From positions 62,001 to 126,000 of the forward strand of contig NZ_JACHXQ010000006.1 in NCBI RefSeq assembly GCF_014192285.1: DNA of 64,000 nucleotides, written 5' to 3'. The notes below the pieces were generated by a model, which was given only the letters and a program-made list of their open reading frames with translations, was not told where the DNA came from and did no database searches. Source of the DNA: Halomonas fontilapidosi (GTDB taxonomy: Bacteria > Pseudomonadota > Gammaproteobacteria > Pseudomonadales > Halomonadaceae). A program made the translations under genes and the position numbers. This document shows, piece after piece, positions 54,658 through 63,288 of this stretch. The stretch's first letter is position 1, and every line of letters begins with the position of its first letter.

Positions 54658-55869
54658 CTATCGCGCCAGCCCCATAGCTCGGCGGGCCAAGCCACGACGC
54701 AAGGGGCCCGTCAGGTTAAGCCCCACCAGGCCGGCCGCTCTAGCATGGGAGAGCAGGGGAAGGTCGACCCCGAACAGGCGGATCAAGCCGTCGCTGAAGC
54801 GGATGACGGTATCGCGGTCCGCGTCTCGACGCGCCTCGAAGTCCTGCAGGACTGCCGGGCTCCCCGGGCGCTGGTCCCGCTCGATGCCGGTCTCGATGGC
54901 AGCCACCAGGTCCATGACGCCGCGTAGCGCCAGGTTGAAGCCCTGACCGGCCACCGGGTGCAGGGCATGCGCCGCATTGCCCAGCACCGCCAGCCCGGGG
55001 CGCACCGTCTCGCGGGCAGTGATCAGCGAGAGTGGATAGGCATGGCGGCGACCCACCCGACGGAAGTGTCCGGCCCGGTCACCGAAGGCCTGCTGCAGCT
55101 CGGCCAGGAAGTTCGCGTCGGAGAGCGCCAGGCGGCGATCTTCCTCTCCCCGCGTGTGGGTCCAGACCAGCTCCATGGCCTGGCCCTGGAGAGGCAGCAA
55201 GGCGATCGGTCCCGCCGGCGTGAACCGCTCGTAGGCAACACCCCGGTGGGGACGGCTGACCTCGACGCTGGCAATCAGCGCCACCTGGTCGTAGGGCTGC
55301 TCGCGACTCTCGATCCCAAGTCGCTCCTTGAGCCCCGAGCGTCCGCCGTCGGCGAGCACCGTCAGTCCAGCCTCCAGCTCGCTGCCGTTCGACAGCTGCA
55401 GCCGGTACCCCTCGGCCACGGGCTGAATCGCCTCGACCTTGGCCGGGCAGTGCCAGGTCAGCGGCAGCTGGCTCAACCGGCCATGCAGCACGCGACCCAT
55501 CCAGGCGTTGGGGATCACGTAGCCCAGCGCCTCGACGTCGAGCTCCTCGGCTCGCAGCCGGGTGACGCCCAGCCGCCCCCGTTCGCTGACATGGATAGTG
55601 CGGATCGGGGCCGCCATCTCGGCCATGTGCGTCCAGACGCCCAGGCTGGCGAAATGCCGGGCCGAGCCGGCGGCGATGGCGCTCGCCCGGGCATCGAAGC
55701 TGGGCTGCCAGGGCGCGGTCGGTTGAGGCGCCATCGGCGCCGCTTCGATGACTGCCACCCTGAGCCCCGCCTGCTCGACCAGCGCGGCCAGGGCACAGCC
55801 CAGGCTGGCCCCCACAAGGCCACCCCCGATGATGGCGATATCCACCTGCGACGGCGATGTCGAACTCAT
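54658..55869 (-). CDS. ubiH: UbiH-family ubiquinone hydroxylase
   Basis: This 403-residue FAD monooxygenase has IAIIGGGLVGASLGCALAALV, VLADGGRSGLKERLG and VLGNAAHALHPVAGQGFNLALRG, the usual UbiH pattern. It acts in aerobic ubiquinone ring hydroxylation at the membrane. It is directly downstream of pepP, the conserved ubiH position. ATG at 55869 has GGAGG six bases upstream, so starts further up are rejected. A 101-bp gap separates it from ubiI. Confidence 0.86.
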   Translation of the reverse strand: MSSTSPSQVDIAIIGGGLVGASLGCALAALVEQAGLRVAVIEAAPMAPQPTAPWQPSFDARASAIAAGSARHFASLGVWTHMAEMAAPIRTIHVSERGRLGVTRLRAEELDVEALGYVIPNAWMGRVLHGRLSQLPLTWHCPAKVEAIQPVAEGYRLQLSNGSELEAGLTVLADGGRSGLKERLGIESREQPYDQVALIASVEVSRPHRGVAYERFTPAGPIALLPLQGQAMELVWTHTRGEEDRRLALSDANFLAELQQAFGDRAGHFRRVGRRHAYPLSLITARETVRPGLAVLGNAAHALHPVAGQGFNLALRGVMDLVAAIETGIERDQRPGSPAVLQDFEARRDADRDTVIRFSDGLIRLFGVDLPLLSHARAAGLVGLNLTGPLRRGLARRAMGLAR

Positions 55870-55933
55870 GGCAGGCCTCCCTTTTTTCATAACGTACATT
55901 ACATAAAGGCACGTCGAGACGCGCCTTGACCGG

Positions 55934-57271
55934 TCATTTCCTGCTCATCAGGGCCTCGATATCTGCCACCCGCTTGGGCACACCTGCGGTCAACACCTCG
56001 TGGCCGTCGACCGTCACTGCCACGTCATCCTCGATACGGATGCCGATACCGCGGAAGGCTTCCGGCACGTCATCGTCAGCAGGCACATAGAGACCGGGCT
56101 CCACGGTGAGCACCATGCCGGGCAACAGAGCACGGGGCTGGCCCTCAAGGCGATAGCTCCCCACGTCATGCACGTCGAGGCCCAGCCAGTGGGAGGTCGA
56201 ATGCAGGTAGAAGCGCTTGTAGCTGTCGTCCTCGATACGCGCCTGGACATCGCCTTCCAGCAGCCCCAGTTGGATGAGGCCGGCGGTGAGGTCATGCACC
56301 ACTCCTTCGTGGATCATCGCCAGGGTAACGCCGGGGCGAATCGCACCGACGGCTCGCTCCTGAGCGACCAGCACCACCTCGTAGAGGGCCCGCTGAGCCT
56401 CGCTGAAGCGACCGTTTACCGGAAAGGTACGGGTAATGTCGCCGGCATAGAGATCGAACTCGGCACCGGCATCGATCAGCACCAGGGCGCCATCCTCCAG
56501 GAGGGCGTGGTTCTCGATGTAGTGCAGCACACAGGCATTGCAGCCGCCACCGACGATGCTGGCATAGGCCGGGCCACTGCCGCCCTGCCAGCGGAACTCG
56601 TGCTCGAGCTCGGCCTGAAGCTGCCACTCCATGAGGCCCGGGAGAACCGCGCCCATGGCCCGAACATGAGCCCGGGCGGAAATCGCCCCGGCATGGCGCA
56701 TCAGGGCCAGTTCCGCCTTGCTCTTGACCAGGCGCTGTTCGTGGAGCAGTTCGCTAACGTCGGCAAAGGCCGATGGCGCCACCGCACCCCGACGTGCACG
56801 GCCGGCCAGCTCACCGCGCACTTCCTCGGCGAGCGCCAGCGCGTTGCTATCACCCAGTGGCAGGTAGAGCGCATGACGCCCGTCCAGCAGTTCGGCCAGC
56901 CTCGCGTCGCGCTCGGCATTCTCGAAAGCCTGATCGACGCCATGAACGCGCACGGCGCCTTCGGCCCCCAGACGAATGCCGGTCCATGCCTCCAGGGTCG
57001 GGTCGCGGTCCTGGCAGAACAGCATGCTTTCCCCGGCATCACGGCCGGGCAGCAGCAGCAGCAGAGCATCCGGTTCGGGAAATCCGGTCAGGTAGTGGAA
57101 GTCGCTGTCCTGGCGGAAGGGGAACTCGCTGTCACGCGAGCGCGTGACCAGGGCCGCTCCGGGCAGCAGGATAGCGCTGTCGTCGGGTAGCTGATCCATC
57201 AGCCTGCGACGGCGGGCACGGTACTCGTCGTTGCTGATCGGGGCGGGGCGGGGCAAGGTCTCGGAGGGCAT
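55934..57271 (-). CDS. pepP: Xaa-Pro aminopeptidase
   Basis: This 445-residue M24B metallopeptidase has an N-terminal creatinase-like domain (SDFHYLTGFPEPDALLLL). The C-terminal pita-bread fold has its metal ligands in LIDAGAEFDLYAGDITRTFP, HSTSHWLGLDVHDVG, LTVEPGLY and GIRIEDDV. It removes N-terminal residues before proline. ATG at 57271 has AGGAG upstream. It lies in the conserved ygfB-pepP-ubiH-ubiI row. Confidence 0.95.
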   Translation of the reverse strand: MPSETLPRPAPISNDEYRARRRRLMDQLPDDSAILLPGAALVTRSRDSEFPFRQDSDFHYLTGFPEPDALLLLLPGRDAGESMLFCQDRDPTLEAWTGIRLGAEGAVRVHGVDQAFENAERDARLAELLDGRHALYLPLGDSNALALAEEVRGELAGRARRGAVAPSAFADVSELLHEQRLVKSKAELALMRHAGAISARAHVRAMGAVLPGLMEWQLQAELEHEFRWQGGSGPAYASIVGGGCNACVLHYIENHALLEDGALVLIDAGAEFDLYAGDITRTFPVNGRFSEAQRALYEVVLVAQERAVGAIRPGVTLAMIHEGVVHDLTAGLIQLGLLEGDVQARIEDDSYKRFYLHSTSHWLGLDVHDVGSYRLEGQPRALLPGMVLTVEPGLYVPADDDVPEAFRGIGIRIEDDVAVTVDGHEVLTAGVPKRVADIEALMSRK

Positions 57272-57306
57272 CACGGCTCCTGTATGGGTGGGCGCTTCGA
57301 CCGGTG

Positions 57307-57885
57307 TCAATGCTGCGTGGGCTCATCGACCTGCTCAACCTGTGGCTTGCCGGGGTGCTGCTCGGTGTAGAGCAGCATGGCCGCCATGCGCGCGTGCTCG
57401 GTGAGGGCAAAGAGGTCATTCTCATTCTCCGGGCTGTCCTCGATATCGGTCTCGATGCTCGTCAGGCCCTCGAGATCCTCGAGCGCCTCGCGCAGCGCCG
57501 GCGACCAGGCACGCCGGGGCCCCTCGCCGGCATCGGCCACTACCTCGAGGAAGCCGAGGGTCCACTCCTGCAGGCCCAGGGCGCGCTCGGCGAGAGAGAA
57601 GAGCTCGTCGGGCAGCAGCGGCTCGAAGTTGAGCTCGGCGGCGGAGAGGGCTTCAAGGGTCTGGCGGCGCCAGCCCAGCAGTCGCTCGGCGCTGGGCTCG
57701 TCGCGGGGCTGGTCGACGCCGAGGCTAAGACAGACCTCTTCCAGCCAGGCCTCGGGGGCCAGGTCATGCAGCGCAAGCTCGGCGCAGAGGCGCCCGTCGA
57801 GAAAGGCCGGCGACTGCATGCTGCCGTGGAGCAGGAAGGTGTCGGCAATGGTCGAAAAGTCCTGGCGTTCGTTGATCAGTGACAT
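57307..57885 (-). CDS. ygfB: UPF0149 family protein (YgfB-like)
   Basis: This 192-residue acidic helical protein has the YgfB/UPF0149 ending HARMAAMLLYTEQHPG and an internal WTLGFLEVVADAG. It begins the ygfB-pepP-ubiH-ubiI row, as in E. coli and Pseudomonas. In P. aeruginosa YgfB is reported to dampen AmpDh3 expression and beta-lactam tolerance, but its wider role is unclear. MSLINERQ at 57885 matches the family start better than the 25-residue extension. It is divergent from zapA. Confidence 0.9.
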   Translation of the reverse strand: MSLINERQDFSTIADTFLLHGSMQSPAFLDGRLCAELALHDLAPEAWLEEVCLSLGVDQPRDEPSAERLLGWRRQTLEALSAAELNFEPLLPDELFSLAERALGLQEWTLGFLEVVADAGEGPRRAWSPALREALEDLEGLTSIETDIEDSPENENDLFALTEHARMAAMLLYTEQHPGKPQVEQVDEPTQH

Positions 57886-58047
57886 GGCAAGATCCGCTGG
57901 TGGGGCCGCCGGGCGCGTTGACCGCCCGCAAACGGCTCTCTTATAGTGACTGGCGTTCATTCCGTGGCCTCGATGTTAACGCATCGGCTCCCCATGACGC
58001 GCACCCGGCGTGCGACTCCTTTCCCCTGGCCCTTTCCGGAGCCTGCC

Positions 58048-58347
58048 ATGACCGAGCCTCAACGGCCCACCACCGAGATCACCCTTCTCGAGCGCAGCTA
58101 CGCCATCGCCTGCCCGCCAGAAGAGCAGGAAAAGCTCGAGCGGGCAGCCCGCTACCTCGACCGCGCCATGCAGGGTATCCACTCCCGAGGCAAGGTGATC
58201 GACCGCGAGAAGATCGCCATCATGGCGGCCCTCAACATCGCCCACGAGCTACTCGAGGCCCTGGACGATCAGCGCGCCGGTGAGCAGAGCCTCAACGCGC
58301 TCAACGCCCGCCTCGAGAAGGCGCTGGACGCCATGCCGGAGCGCTGA
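58048..58347 (+). CDS. zapA: Cell division protein ZapA
   Basis: This 99-residue protein has the ZapA core ITLLERSYAIACPPEEQEKLERAA followed by a C-terminal coiled coil (VIDREKIAIMAALNIAHELL, then RLEKALDAM). It crosslinks FtsZ filaments at the division ring. The start MTEPQRPT at 58048 gives the usual length; a longer frame covers the promoter region. It sits upstream of 6S RNA and the cyclo-ligase gene, as in E. coli. Confidence 0.92.
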   Translation: MTEPQRPTTEITLLERSYAIACPPEEQEKLERAARYLDRAMQGIHSRGKVIDREKIAIMAALNIAHELLEALDDQRAGEQSLNALNARLEKALDAMPER

Positions 58348-58364
58348 GCCAAACAATCATCCCT

Positions 58365-58392
58365 TTGGCACCGCCTCTGGCTCTGGTAGGAT
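58365..58392 (+). promoter_or_regulatory. Sigma-70 promoter of 6S RNA
   Basis: TTGGCA at 58365-58370 and TAGGAT at 58387-58392 are separated by 16 bp, placing the start near 58399-58400, exactly where the 6S 5-end sequence begins. Confidence 0.75.
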
Positions 58393-58398
58393 AAAGAC

Positions 58399-58582
58399 GT
58401 TCCCTGGGGTGTTTGCCAGTCGTTATCGTCCCTCGAGCCTATGCGCATTACCCAGGGGGCCAAATGCTAGCCGGACCCGTGTGCATGTCCGTGCGTCGGA
58501 AAGCCTGACGGTTCGGCTGCGGCCACCCACCTTGAACCACTGGGTTCAAGGGCCAGAACGACAGCGGCACTCTGGGGAACCT
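58399..58582 (+). ncRNA. ssrS: 6S RNA
   Basis: The zapA-to-cyclo-ligase gap is the conserved 6S RNA locus. The 5 end TTCCCTGGGGTG pairs with the 3 end near CACTCTGGGGAA to close the long hairpin. The conserved 3-side hairpin CCTTGAACCA...TGGGTTCAAGG is present at 58530-58552. The GTCCGTGCGTCGG region fits the central bulge side. The length of about 184 nt is typical. 6S RNA mimics an open promoter and sequesters sigma-70 polymerase in stationary phase. Ends are estimated to within a few bases. Confidence 0.9.
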
Positions 58583-58590
58583 CATCCGAC

Positions 58591-59223
58591 ATGAGCCACA
58601 TGCAGGATACCGCCGCCCACCTTTTGACCGACGACGCCCGTCGCCGGCTCAGACGTGAGTTACGTCAACGTCGGCGCCAGTTGAGCGCCGCCGAGCGACG
58701 CCTAGCCGCCGAACGCCTCTCCCGGCACCTGCGGCAACTCCCGGAAATTCGTCGCGCCCGTCGTATGGCTCTCTACCTGCCCAATGACGGCGAGATCGAT
58801 CCCACCCCGCTGATTGCCTGGCTCGAACGTCGCGGCACCCGCATTCACTTGCCGGTCCTCAAGCCGCTCACTCTCAACCAGCTATGGTTCGTGCACTACC
58901 ATTCGGGGACACCCATGGTGGTCAACCGATACGGCATCCCGGAACCCGAAACCCGTTTCGGCGCCCATCGCGCAAGGCGCACGCCGGCCTGGGCGCTCGA
59001 CGTGATCCTGCTGCCCCTGGTGGGATTCGACGACCGGGGGCAACGCATGGGCATGGGCGGCGGCTTCTACGACCGCACGCTGGCCTTCACTCGCCGCCCC
59101 GGACCACGTCCTCGCCTGATCGGCCTGGCCCATGACTGCCAGCGGGTCGAGCGCCTTCCCGCCGCCCCGTGGGACGTGCCGCTGGACGCCATCGTCAGCG
59201 ACGCCCGAGTGATACGTCCTTAA
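58591..59223 (+). CDS. fthC: 5-formyltetrahydrofolate cyclo-ligase family protein
   Basis: This 210-residue protein matches the YgfA/MTHFS family: LRRELRQRRRQLSAAERR at the N-terminus, LYLPNDGEIDPTPL, the middle LLPLVGFDDRGQRMGMGGGFYDRTL, and the C-terminal ALPWDVPLD-type end, here APWDVPLDAIV. It converts 5-formyl-THF to 5,10-methenyl-THF with ATP. The ATG begins 8 bases after the 6S RNA end and the two are probably co-transcribed, as in E. coli. An ATG three codons later is possible. Confidence 0.93.
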   Translation: MSHMQDTAAHLLTDDARRRLRRELRQRRRQLSAAERRLAAERLSRHLRQLPEIRRARRMALYLPNDGEIDPTPLIAWLERRGTRIHLPVLKPLTLNQLWFVHYHSGTPMVVNRYGIPEPETRFGAHRARRTPAWALDVILLPLVGFDDRGQRMGMGGGFYDRTLAFTRRPGPRPRLIGLAHDCQRVERLPAAPWDVPLDAIVSDARVIRP

Positions 59224-59240
59224 TGCCATGGCACACTAAT

Positions 59241-59276
59241 GACAACGGCCGATGCATGCGCGCATCGGCCGTTGTC
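59241..59276. terminator. Perfect 15-bp stem terminator between convergent genes
   Basis: GACAACGGCCGATGC and GCATCGGCCGTTGTC form a perfect stem around ATGCGC, 17 bp after the cyclo-ligase stop and before the small-protein stop. It can serve both strands, though no T tract is present. Confidence 0.7.
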
Positions 59277-59321
59277 ATCAGGCGGTTCCAGCGTGACGTT
59301 CTCCCTTCGGCTCAGTGGGAT

Positions 59322-59417
59322 TCAGCCACCCGCCAACGCCTGGGCATAGCCAGTCGCCACAACGCCGATGCCGAAGACCAGCACCAGTGTCATGACCAGA
59401 TCGGGCTTGCGCTTCAT
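59322..59417 (-). CDS. Small single-helix membrane protein, 31 residues
   Basis: The reading frame starts MKRKPDLVMTLVLVFGIGVV and ends ATGYAQALAGG. It has a basic N-terminus (Lys, Arg, Lys) and one hydrophobic helix (residues 7-23). CGGAG lies seven bases before the ATG, and TTGTCA-18-TATAGT lies at 59500-59529 on the same strand, giving a leader of about 76 nt. The gene ends ahead of a perfect hairpin. These signals make a real gene likely despite its length. I recall similar short proteins in related genomes but no function. Usual gene finders would miss it. Confidence 0.65.
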   Translation of the reverse strand: MKRKPDLVMTLVLVFGIGVVATGYAQALAGG

Positions 59418-59499
59418 TGTGAACTCCGTAGAGACAGGACCCCGAAGGGCGGGATGAATGTTGTTGTTTTGTCACCGCGGAGGTGACGATAACGCGTTG

Positions 59500-59529
59500 A
59501 CTATAGGGGCTCCTACCCACGCATGACAA
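59500..59529 (-). promoter_or_regulatory. Promoter of the 31-residue membrane protein gene
   Basis: On the minus strand TTGTCA (59529-59524) and TATAGT (59505-59500) are 18 bp apart. Just inside the transcript, GTCACC-GCGGA-GGTGAC (59471-59487) would form a small hairpin in the leader. Confidence 0.6.
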
Positions 59530-59582
59530 CCAGCATACCGGCAGTATTACATTTTTAAACACGCGGGAGCACGGAGCTACAC

Positions 59583-59604
59583 GGCGAGTCAGCGCTCACT
59601 CGCC
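59583..59604 (-). terminator. Hairpin after ilvA
   Basis: GGCGAGT and ACTCGCC pair across an 8-base loop 20 bp beyond the ilvA stop. No T tract is seen. Confidence 0.5.
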
Positions 59605-59624
59605 ATGATGACGACACGCGCGCA

Positions 59625-61139
59625 TCAGGCCATGAAGAGCCGGTAGGCCGGGTTGTCGCTCTCCTTCCAGTAGCGATAGCCGATGGCGTCGAAGTACTCC
59701 TCGACATGGAAACGGTCACCATTGGGCACCTGCATGCCCACCAGCACCCGACCATAGGCGGCCCCGTGGTTACGATAATGGAACAATGAGATGTTCCAGT
59801 CGTGTGGCAGGTGGGTCAGGAAGTTCATCAGTGCTCCGGGGCGTTCCGGAAACTCGAAGCGGTAGACCTCCTCGTCGAAATGCTCCTTCGGGCGGCCACC
59901 CCCTAGATGGCGGATGTGCAGCTTGGCCAGTTCGTTGTCGGTGAGGTCCTCCACGGGATAGCCGGCACCCCGGAGCTTGTCGATCACCGCCTGGCGGTCC
60001 TCGCCGCCGGGTTTCACCTGGACGCCGACGAAGATATGGGCCTTCTCGGGATCCGCATAGCGGTAGTTGAACTCGGTGACCATCCGCTTGCCGATGGTAC
60101 GGCAGAACTTCTTGAAGCTGCCGGGCCTCTCGGGGATGGTCACGGCGAGGATCGCTTCGCGCTGTTCGCCTAACTCAGTGCGTTCGGCGATGTGCTGCAG
60201 GCGATCGAAGTTGGTGTTGGCCCCGGAGTTGATACAGATGAGGGTCTGGTTCTCGGCCCCCGTCTGCTGGATGTACTTCTTCAGCCCGGCCAGCGACAGC
60301 GCCCCGGAGGTCTCGGAGACCGCTCGGGTATCCTCGAAGATGTCCTTGACCGCGGCACACATCTCGTCGGTGTTGACGGTGATGACGTCATCCACCAGGT
60401 CGCGCATCACGGCGAAGGGGGCCTCGCCGATCTGCGCCACGGCGACGCCCTCGGCGAAGACGCCGACCTGGTCCAGTACCACGCGCTCCCCGGCAGCCAG
60501 CGCCGCCTTGAGGCAGGCACTATCCTCGGATTCCACCCCGATCACCTTGATCTCGGGCCTCAGGTACTTGATGTAGGCGGCCATGCCGGCCAGCAGACCG
60601 CCACCGCCCACCGGCACGAAGATGGCGTCGATCGGCCCGCCGTGCTGGCGCAGGATCTCCACGGCGATGGTGCCCTGGCCGGCAATGACATCGATATCGT
60701 CGAAGGGCGGAATGTAGGTGTAGCCGTGCTCGGCGATCAGTTCCTGGGCATGGGCCGCCGCCTCGGCAAAGGCATCGCCCTTGAGCACCACCTTGGCGCC
60801 TCGCGCGCGCACCGCGGCGACCTTGATTTCCGGGGTGATGCGCGGCATCACGATCACCGCCTTGACGCCCATCAGCTTGGCCGCCATCGCCAGTCCCTGG
60901 GCATGATTACCCGCCGAGGCGGCGATCACGCCCTTGGCCTTCTGCGCCTCATCGAGCTGGGCCATCTTGTTATAGGCCCCACGAATCTTGAAGGAGTAGA
61001 CCGGCTGGAGGTCCTCGCGCTTGATCAGGATCTGGTTGTTGAAGCGGCGGGAGAGAAAGGGGGCCGGGGAGATGGGGGTTTCCCGGGCGGCCTCGTAGAC
61101 CCGGGCCTGGAGAATCTTCTTGACGGTAGCTTCGAGCAT
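59625..61139 (-). CDS. ilvA: Threonine ammonia-lyase, biosynthetic
   Basis: This 504-residue PLP enzyme deaminates threonine to 2-oxobutyrate for isoleucine synthesis. The PLP lysine is Lys51 in YSFKIRGAYNK, and the glycine loop PVGGGGLLAGMA is intact. Two ACT-like domains fill the C-terminal third (PERPGSFKKFCRTIG and PERPGALMNFLTHL), so it is the feedback-regulated IlvA rather than the short catabolic form. MLEATVKK at 61139 is chosen over a 35-residue extension. It is divergent from rpiA. Confidence 0.96.
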   Translation of the reverse strand: MLEATVKKILQARVYEAARETPISPAPFLSRRFNNQILIKREDLQPVYSFKIRGAYNKMAQLDEAQKAKGVIAASAGNHAQGLAMAAKLMGVKAVIVMPRITPEIKVAAVRARGAKVVLKGDAFAEAAAHAQELIAEHGYTYIPPFDDIDVIAGQGTIAVEILRQHGGPIDAIFVPVGGGGLLAGMAAYIKYLRPEIKVIGVESEDSACLKAALAAGERVVLDQVGVFAEGVAVAQIGEAPFAVMRDLVDDVITVNTDEMCAAVKDIFEDTRAVSETSGALSLAGLKKYIQQTGAENQTLICINSGANTNFDRLQHIAERTELGEQREAILAVTIPERPGSFKKFCRTIGKRMVTEFNYRYADPEKAHIFVGVQVKPGGEDRQAVIDKLRGAGYPVEDLTDNELAKLHIRHLGGGRPKEHFDEEVYRFEFPERPGALMNFLTHLPHDWNISLFHYRNHGAAYGRVLVGMQVPNGDRFHVEEYFDAIGYRYWKESDNPAYRLFMA

Positions 61140-61248
61140 CCTGATATCCCAGAAGTGACGCGAGGGGCACCGTGAACGGCGCCGCAAGTAACCCTTATTG
61201 GTAGCATTGCGGTGGCCATGGCGTCCAGCACCGGCCGCCGGCATCGCC

Positions 61249-61254
61249 TATAAT
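61249..61254 (+). promoter_or_regulatory. Candidate -10 element of rpiA
   Basis: A consensus TATAAT lies 39 bp before the rpiA start in the 153-bp divergent spacer. No strong -35 is visible at 16-18 bp upstream. Confidence 0.5.
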
Positions 61255-61292
61255 GGCGCGGCATTCGCCATCCACCCGTTAGCGAGCACGAC

Positions 61293-61967
61293 ATGACCCA
61301 GGACGAACTCAAGGACGCCGTGGCCGCCGCCGCCATCGACGAGATCCGCCCTCGCCTCGAGCGCGACACCATCCTTGGCATCGGCACCGGCTCCACCGCG
61401 AACCGCTTCATCGACCGGCTGGCGGCGCTGCGCCATGACTTCCGTGGGGCCGTGGCCAGCTCGGAGGCCAGCGCCGAACGCCTGCGGAGCCACGGCATCG
61501 AGGTCTTCGAGCTCAACGAGGCCGGCACCGTGCCCTTCTATATCGACGGCGCCGACGAAGTGAACGCTCACTTGCACATGATCAAGGGGGGCGGTGCGGC
61601 CCTCACGCGGGAGAAGATCGTCGCCGCCTGTGCCGAGCGTTTCATCTGCATCGCCGACACCTCCAAGCGGGTCGAGCGGCTTGGCCGCTACCCGCTACCG
61701 GTGGAGGTAATCCCCATGGCCCGCTCCTACGTGGCCCGGGAGCTGGTCAAGCTGGGCGCCGATCCGGTCTATCGCCAGGGAGTGGTCACCGACAACGGCA
61801 ATCAGATTATCGACTGCTTCGAGTTCATGATCGACGACCCGGTGGCCATGGAGGCACGTCTCAATGCCATCGTCGGCGTGGTCACCAATGGTCTGTTCGC
61901 GGCCCGCGGCGCCGATGTGCTGTTGCTCGGCACCGAGCAGGGCGTGGAGCGCCAGCTGCCGGCCTGA
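61293..61967 (+). CDS. rpiA: Ribose-5-phosphate isomerase A
   Basis: This 224-residue enzyme interconverts ribose-5-phosphate and ribulose-5-phosphate. It shows the phosphate loop [14 protein letters not shown], the ligand region [25 protein letters not shown] with catalytic Asp, Glu and Lys, and the end region DNGNQIIDC. Length and motifs are standard. It is convergent with waaA, with 22 bp between stops. Confidence 0.97.
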   Translation: MTQDELKDAVAAAAIDEIRPRLERDTILGIGTGSTANRFIDRLAALRHDFRGAVASSEASAERLRSHGIEVFELNEAGTVPFYIDGADEVNAHLHMIKGGGAALTREKIVAACAERFICIADTSKRVERLGRYPLPVEVIPMARSYVARELVKLGADPVYRQGVVTDNGNQIIDCFEFMIDDPVAMEARLNAIVGVVTNGLFAARGADVLLLGTEQGVERQLPA

Positions 61968-61989
61968 CTCCGCTTTCAGTAGCGAGCAC

Positions 61990-63288
61990 TCACTCCGCCT
62001 GCATAAGCCCTTCCAGCCCCACCATAGTGCGCGCCAGGGCACCCCGGTTGGCCGCGACCACCTCGCGGCCCGCCGCGGCGAGGCGGTGCCGCGCCTCCCG
62101 GTCGCCGAACAAGCGCCACAGCGCGGCAGCCAGCGCCTCGGCGTTGTCGACCTCCACCAGGGCGCCGGCCGCGCGCATTGCCTCGGCCACATCCTCGAAG
62201 TTGGCCAGCGCGGGCCCAGTGAGCACCGGCGTGCCCACGGCGGCCGGCTCCAGCAGGTTGTGTCCGCCGATGGGCACCAGGCTGCCGCCGACGAAGGCCA
62301 GGTCCGCCGCGCCATAGAGCGCCAGCAACTCCCCCATGGAGTCGCCCAGGTAGACCGCCGTGTCGTCCCCGGGCCACTGGTCGCGCGAGCGGCGCGCCAG
62401 CGTCAGGCCCGCCTGGCGGCACAGCGAGGCCACCTCGTCGAAGCGGCGGGGATGGCGGGGCACCAGCACCAGCAGGGCATCGGGAAGCCGCTTGCGCAGG
62501 CGGGCATGAGCGGCCAGCACCTGTTCGTCTTCGCCGGGGTGAGTGGAGCCTGCTATCCAGACCGGCCGCCTCCCGAATCGGGTGCGCAAACGCTCACTCA
62601 CCTCCTGATCCCCGCTGGCAGTGATATCGAACTTCAGCGAGCCCACCACCGTGGTGCGCGCCGGCGCCATGCCTAACTCGATGAAGCGCCGGGCGTCGGC
62701 CTCGGACTTAGCCGCCAGCCAGGCCACATGGCTCAGGGCCTCCGCCATCAGGGGACGAAGGCGGCGATAGCCCCGGAAGGCGCGTGGCGAGAGGCGGCCG
62801 TTGACCACCGCCACCGGCACGCCCGACCGCTCGCAGGACGCCAGCAGGTTGGGCCAGAGTTCCGTCTCGAAGAAGATGGCGAGGTCGGGGCGTAACCGTG
62901 CCACGAAGCGGCGCGCCGAACCGGGGAAATCCAGGGGCACGAAGTGATGGCTCACTTCGGCGCTATCCTCTGAATTCCGGCGGCTTTCTGCTAGCGCTAG
63001 CACCCGCTCCGCCCCGGTGGCAGTCATGGTGGTGATGACCAGGCGGTAGCCGGGGCAGCGCTGCCCGAGCGCCTCGACCAAGGGCCGCGCGGCCTGCACC
63101 TCGCCCACCGAGGCGCAGTGCAGCCAGAGGGTGTACTCTCCTGCGGCGGAAGGCGGAATGCAGCCCAGCCGCTCGCGACGCGACCGCCCGGGCAGCTGCT
63201 CGCGCCAGACGCGTCGCCAGATCAGCGGCGCGAAGAGGTAGAGGGCCGCCGCATAGACCCGGCGGACCCAGGGGCGTGGCGCCGGCAT
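61990..63288 (-). CDS. waaA: 3-deoxy-D-manno-octulosonic acid transferase
   Basis: This 432-residue GT30 glycosyltransferase adds Kdo to lipid A at the cytoplasmic face of the inner membrane. It has an N-terminal hydrophobic anchor (YAAALYLFAPLIW), the GT-B N-domain with LHCASVGEVQAARPL and FFETELWPNLL, and the C-domain with GSTHPGEDEQVL and GGHNLLEPAA. Its ATG shares one base with the upstream hldE stop (TGATG), so translation is coupled within an LPS-core operon. Confidence 0.95.
   Translation of the reverse strand: MPAPRPWVRRVYAAALYLFAPLIWRRVWREQLPGRSRRERLGCIPPSAAGEYTLWLHCASVGEVQAARPLVEALGQRCPGYRLVITTMTATGAERVLALAESRRNSEDSAEVSHHFVPLDFPGSARRFVARLRPDLAIFFETELWPNLLASCERSGVPVAVVNGRLSPRAFRGYRRLRPLMAEALSHVAWLAAKSEADARRFIELGMAPARTTVVGSLKFDITASGDQEVSERLRTRFGRRPVWIAGSTHPGEDEQVLAAHARLRKRLPDALLVLVPRHPRRFDEVASLCRQAGLTLARRSRDQWPGDDTAVYLGDSMGELLALYGAADLAFVGGSLVPIGGHNLLEPAAVGTPVLTGPALANFEDVAEAMRAAGALVEVDNAEALAAALWRLFGDREARHRLAAAGREVVAANRGALARTMVGLEGLMQAE

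Noticed and set aside
54600-54690. Short plus-strand frame reading VTWQELFSDRYRA in the ubiI/ubiH gap, resembling the start of small DUF3149-type proteins
   Set aside because: No hydrophobic helix follows and the frame runs into the antisense of ubiH, so the resemblance is probably chance.
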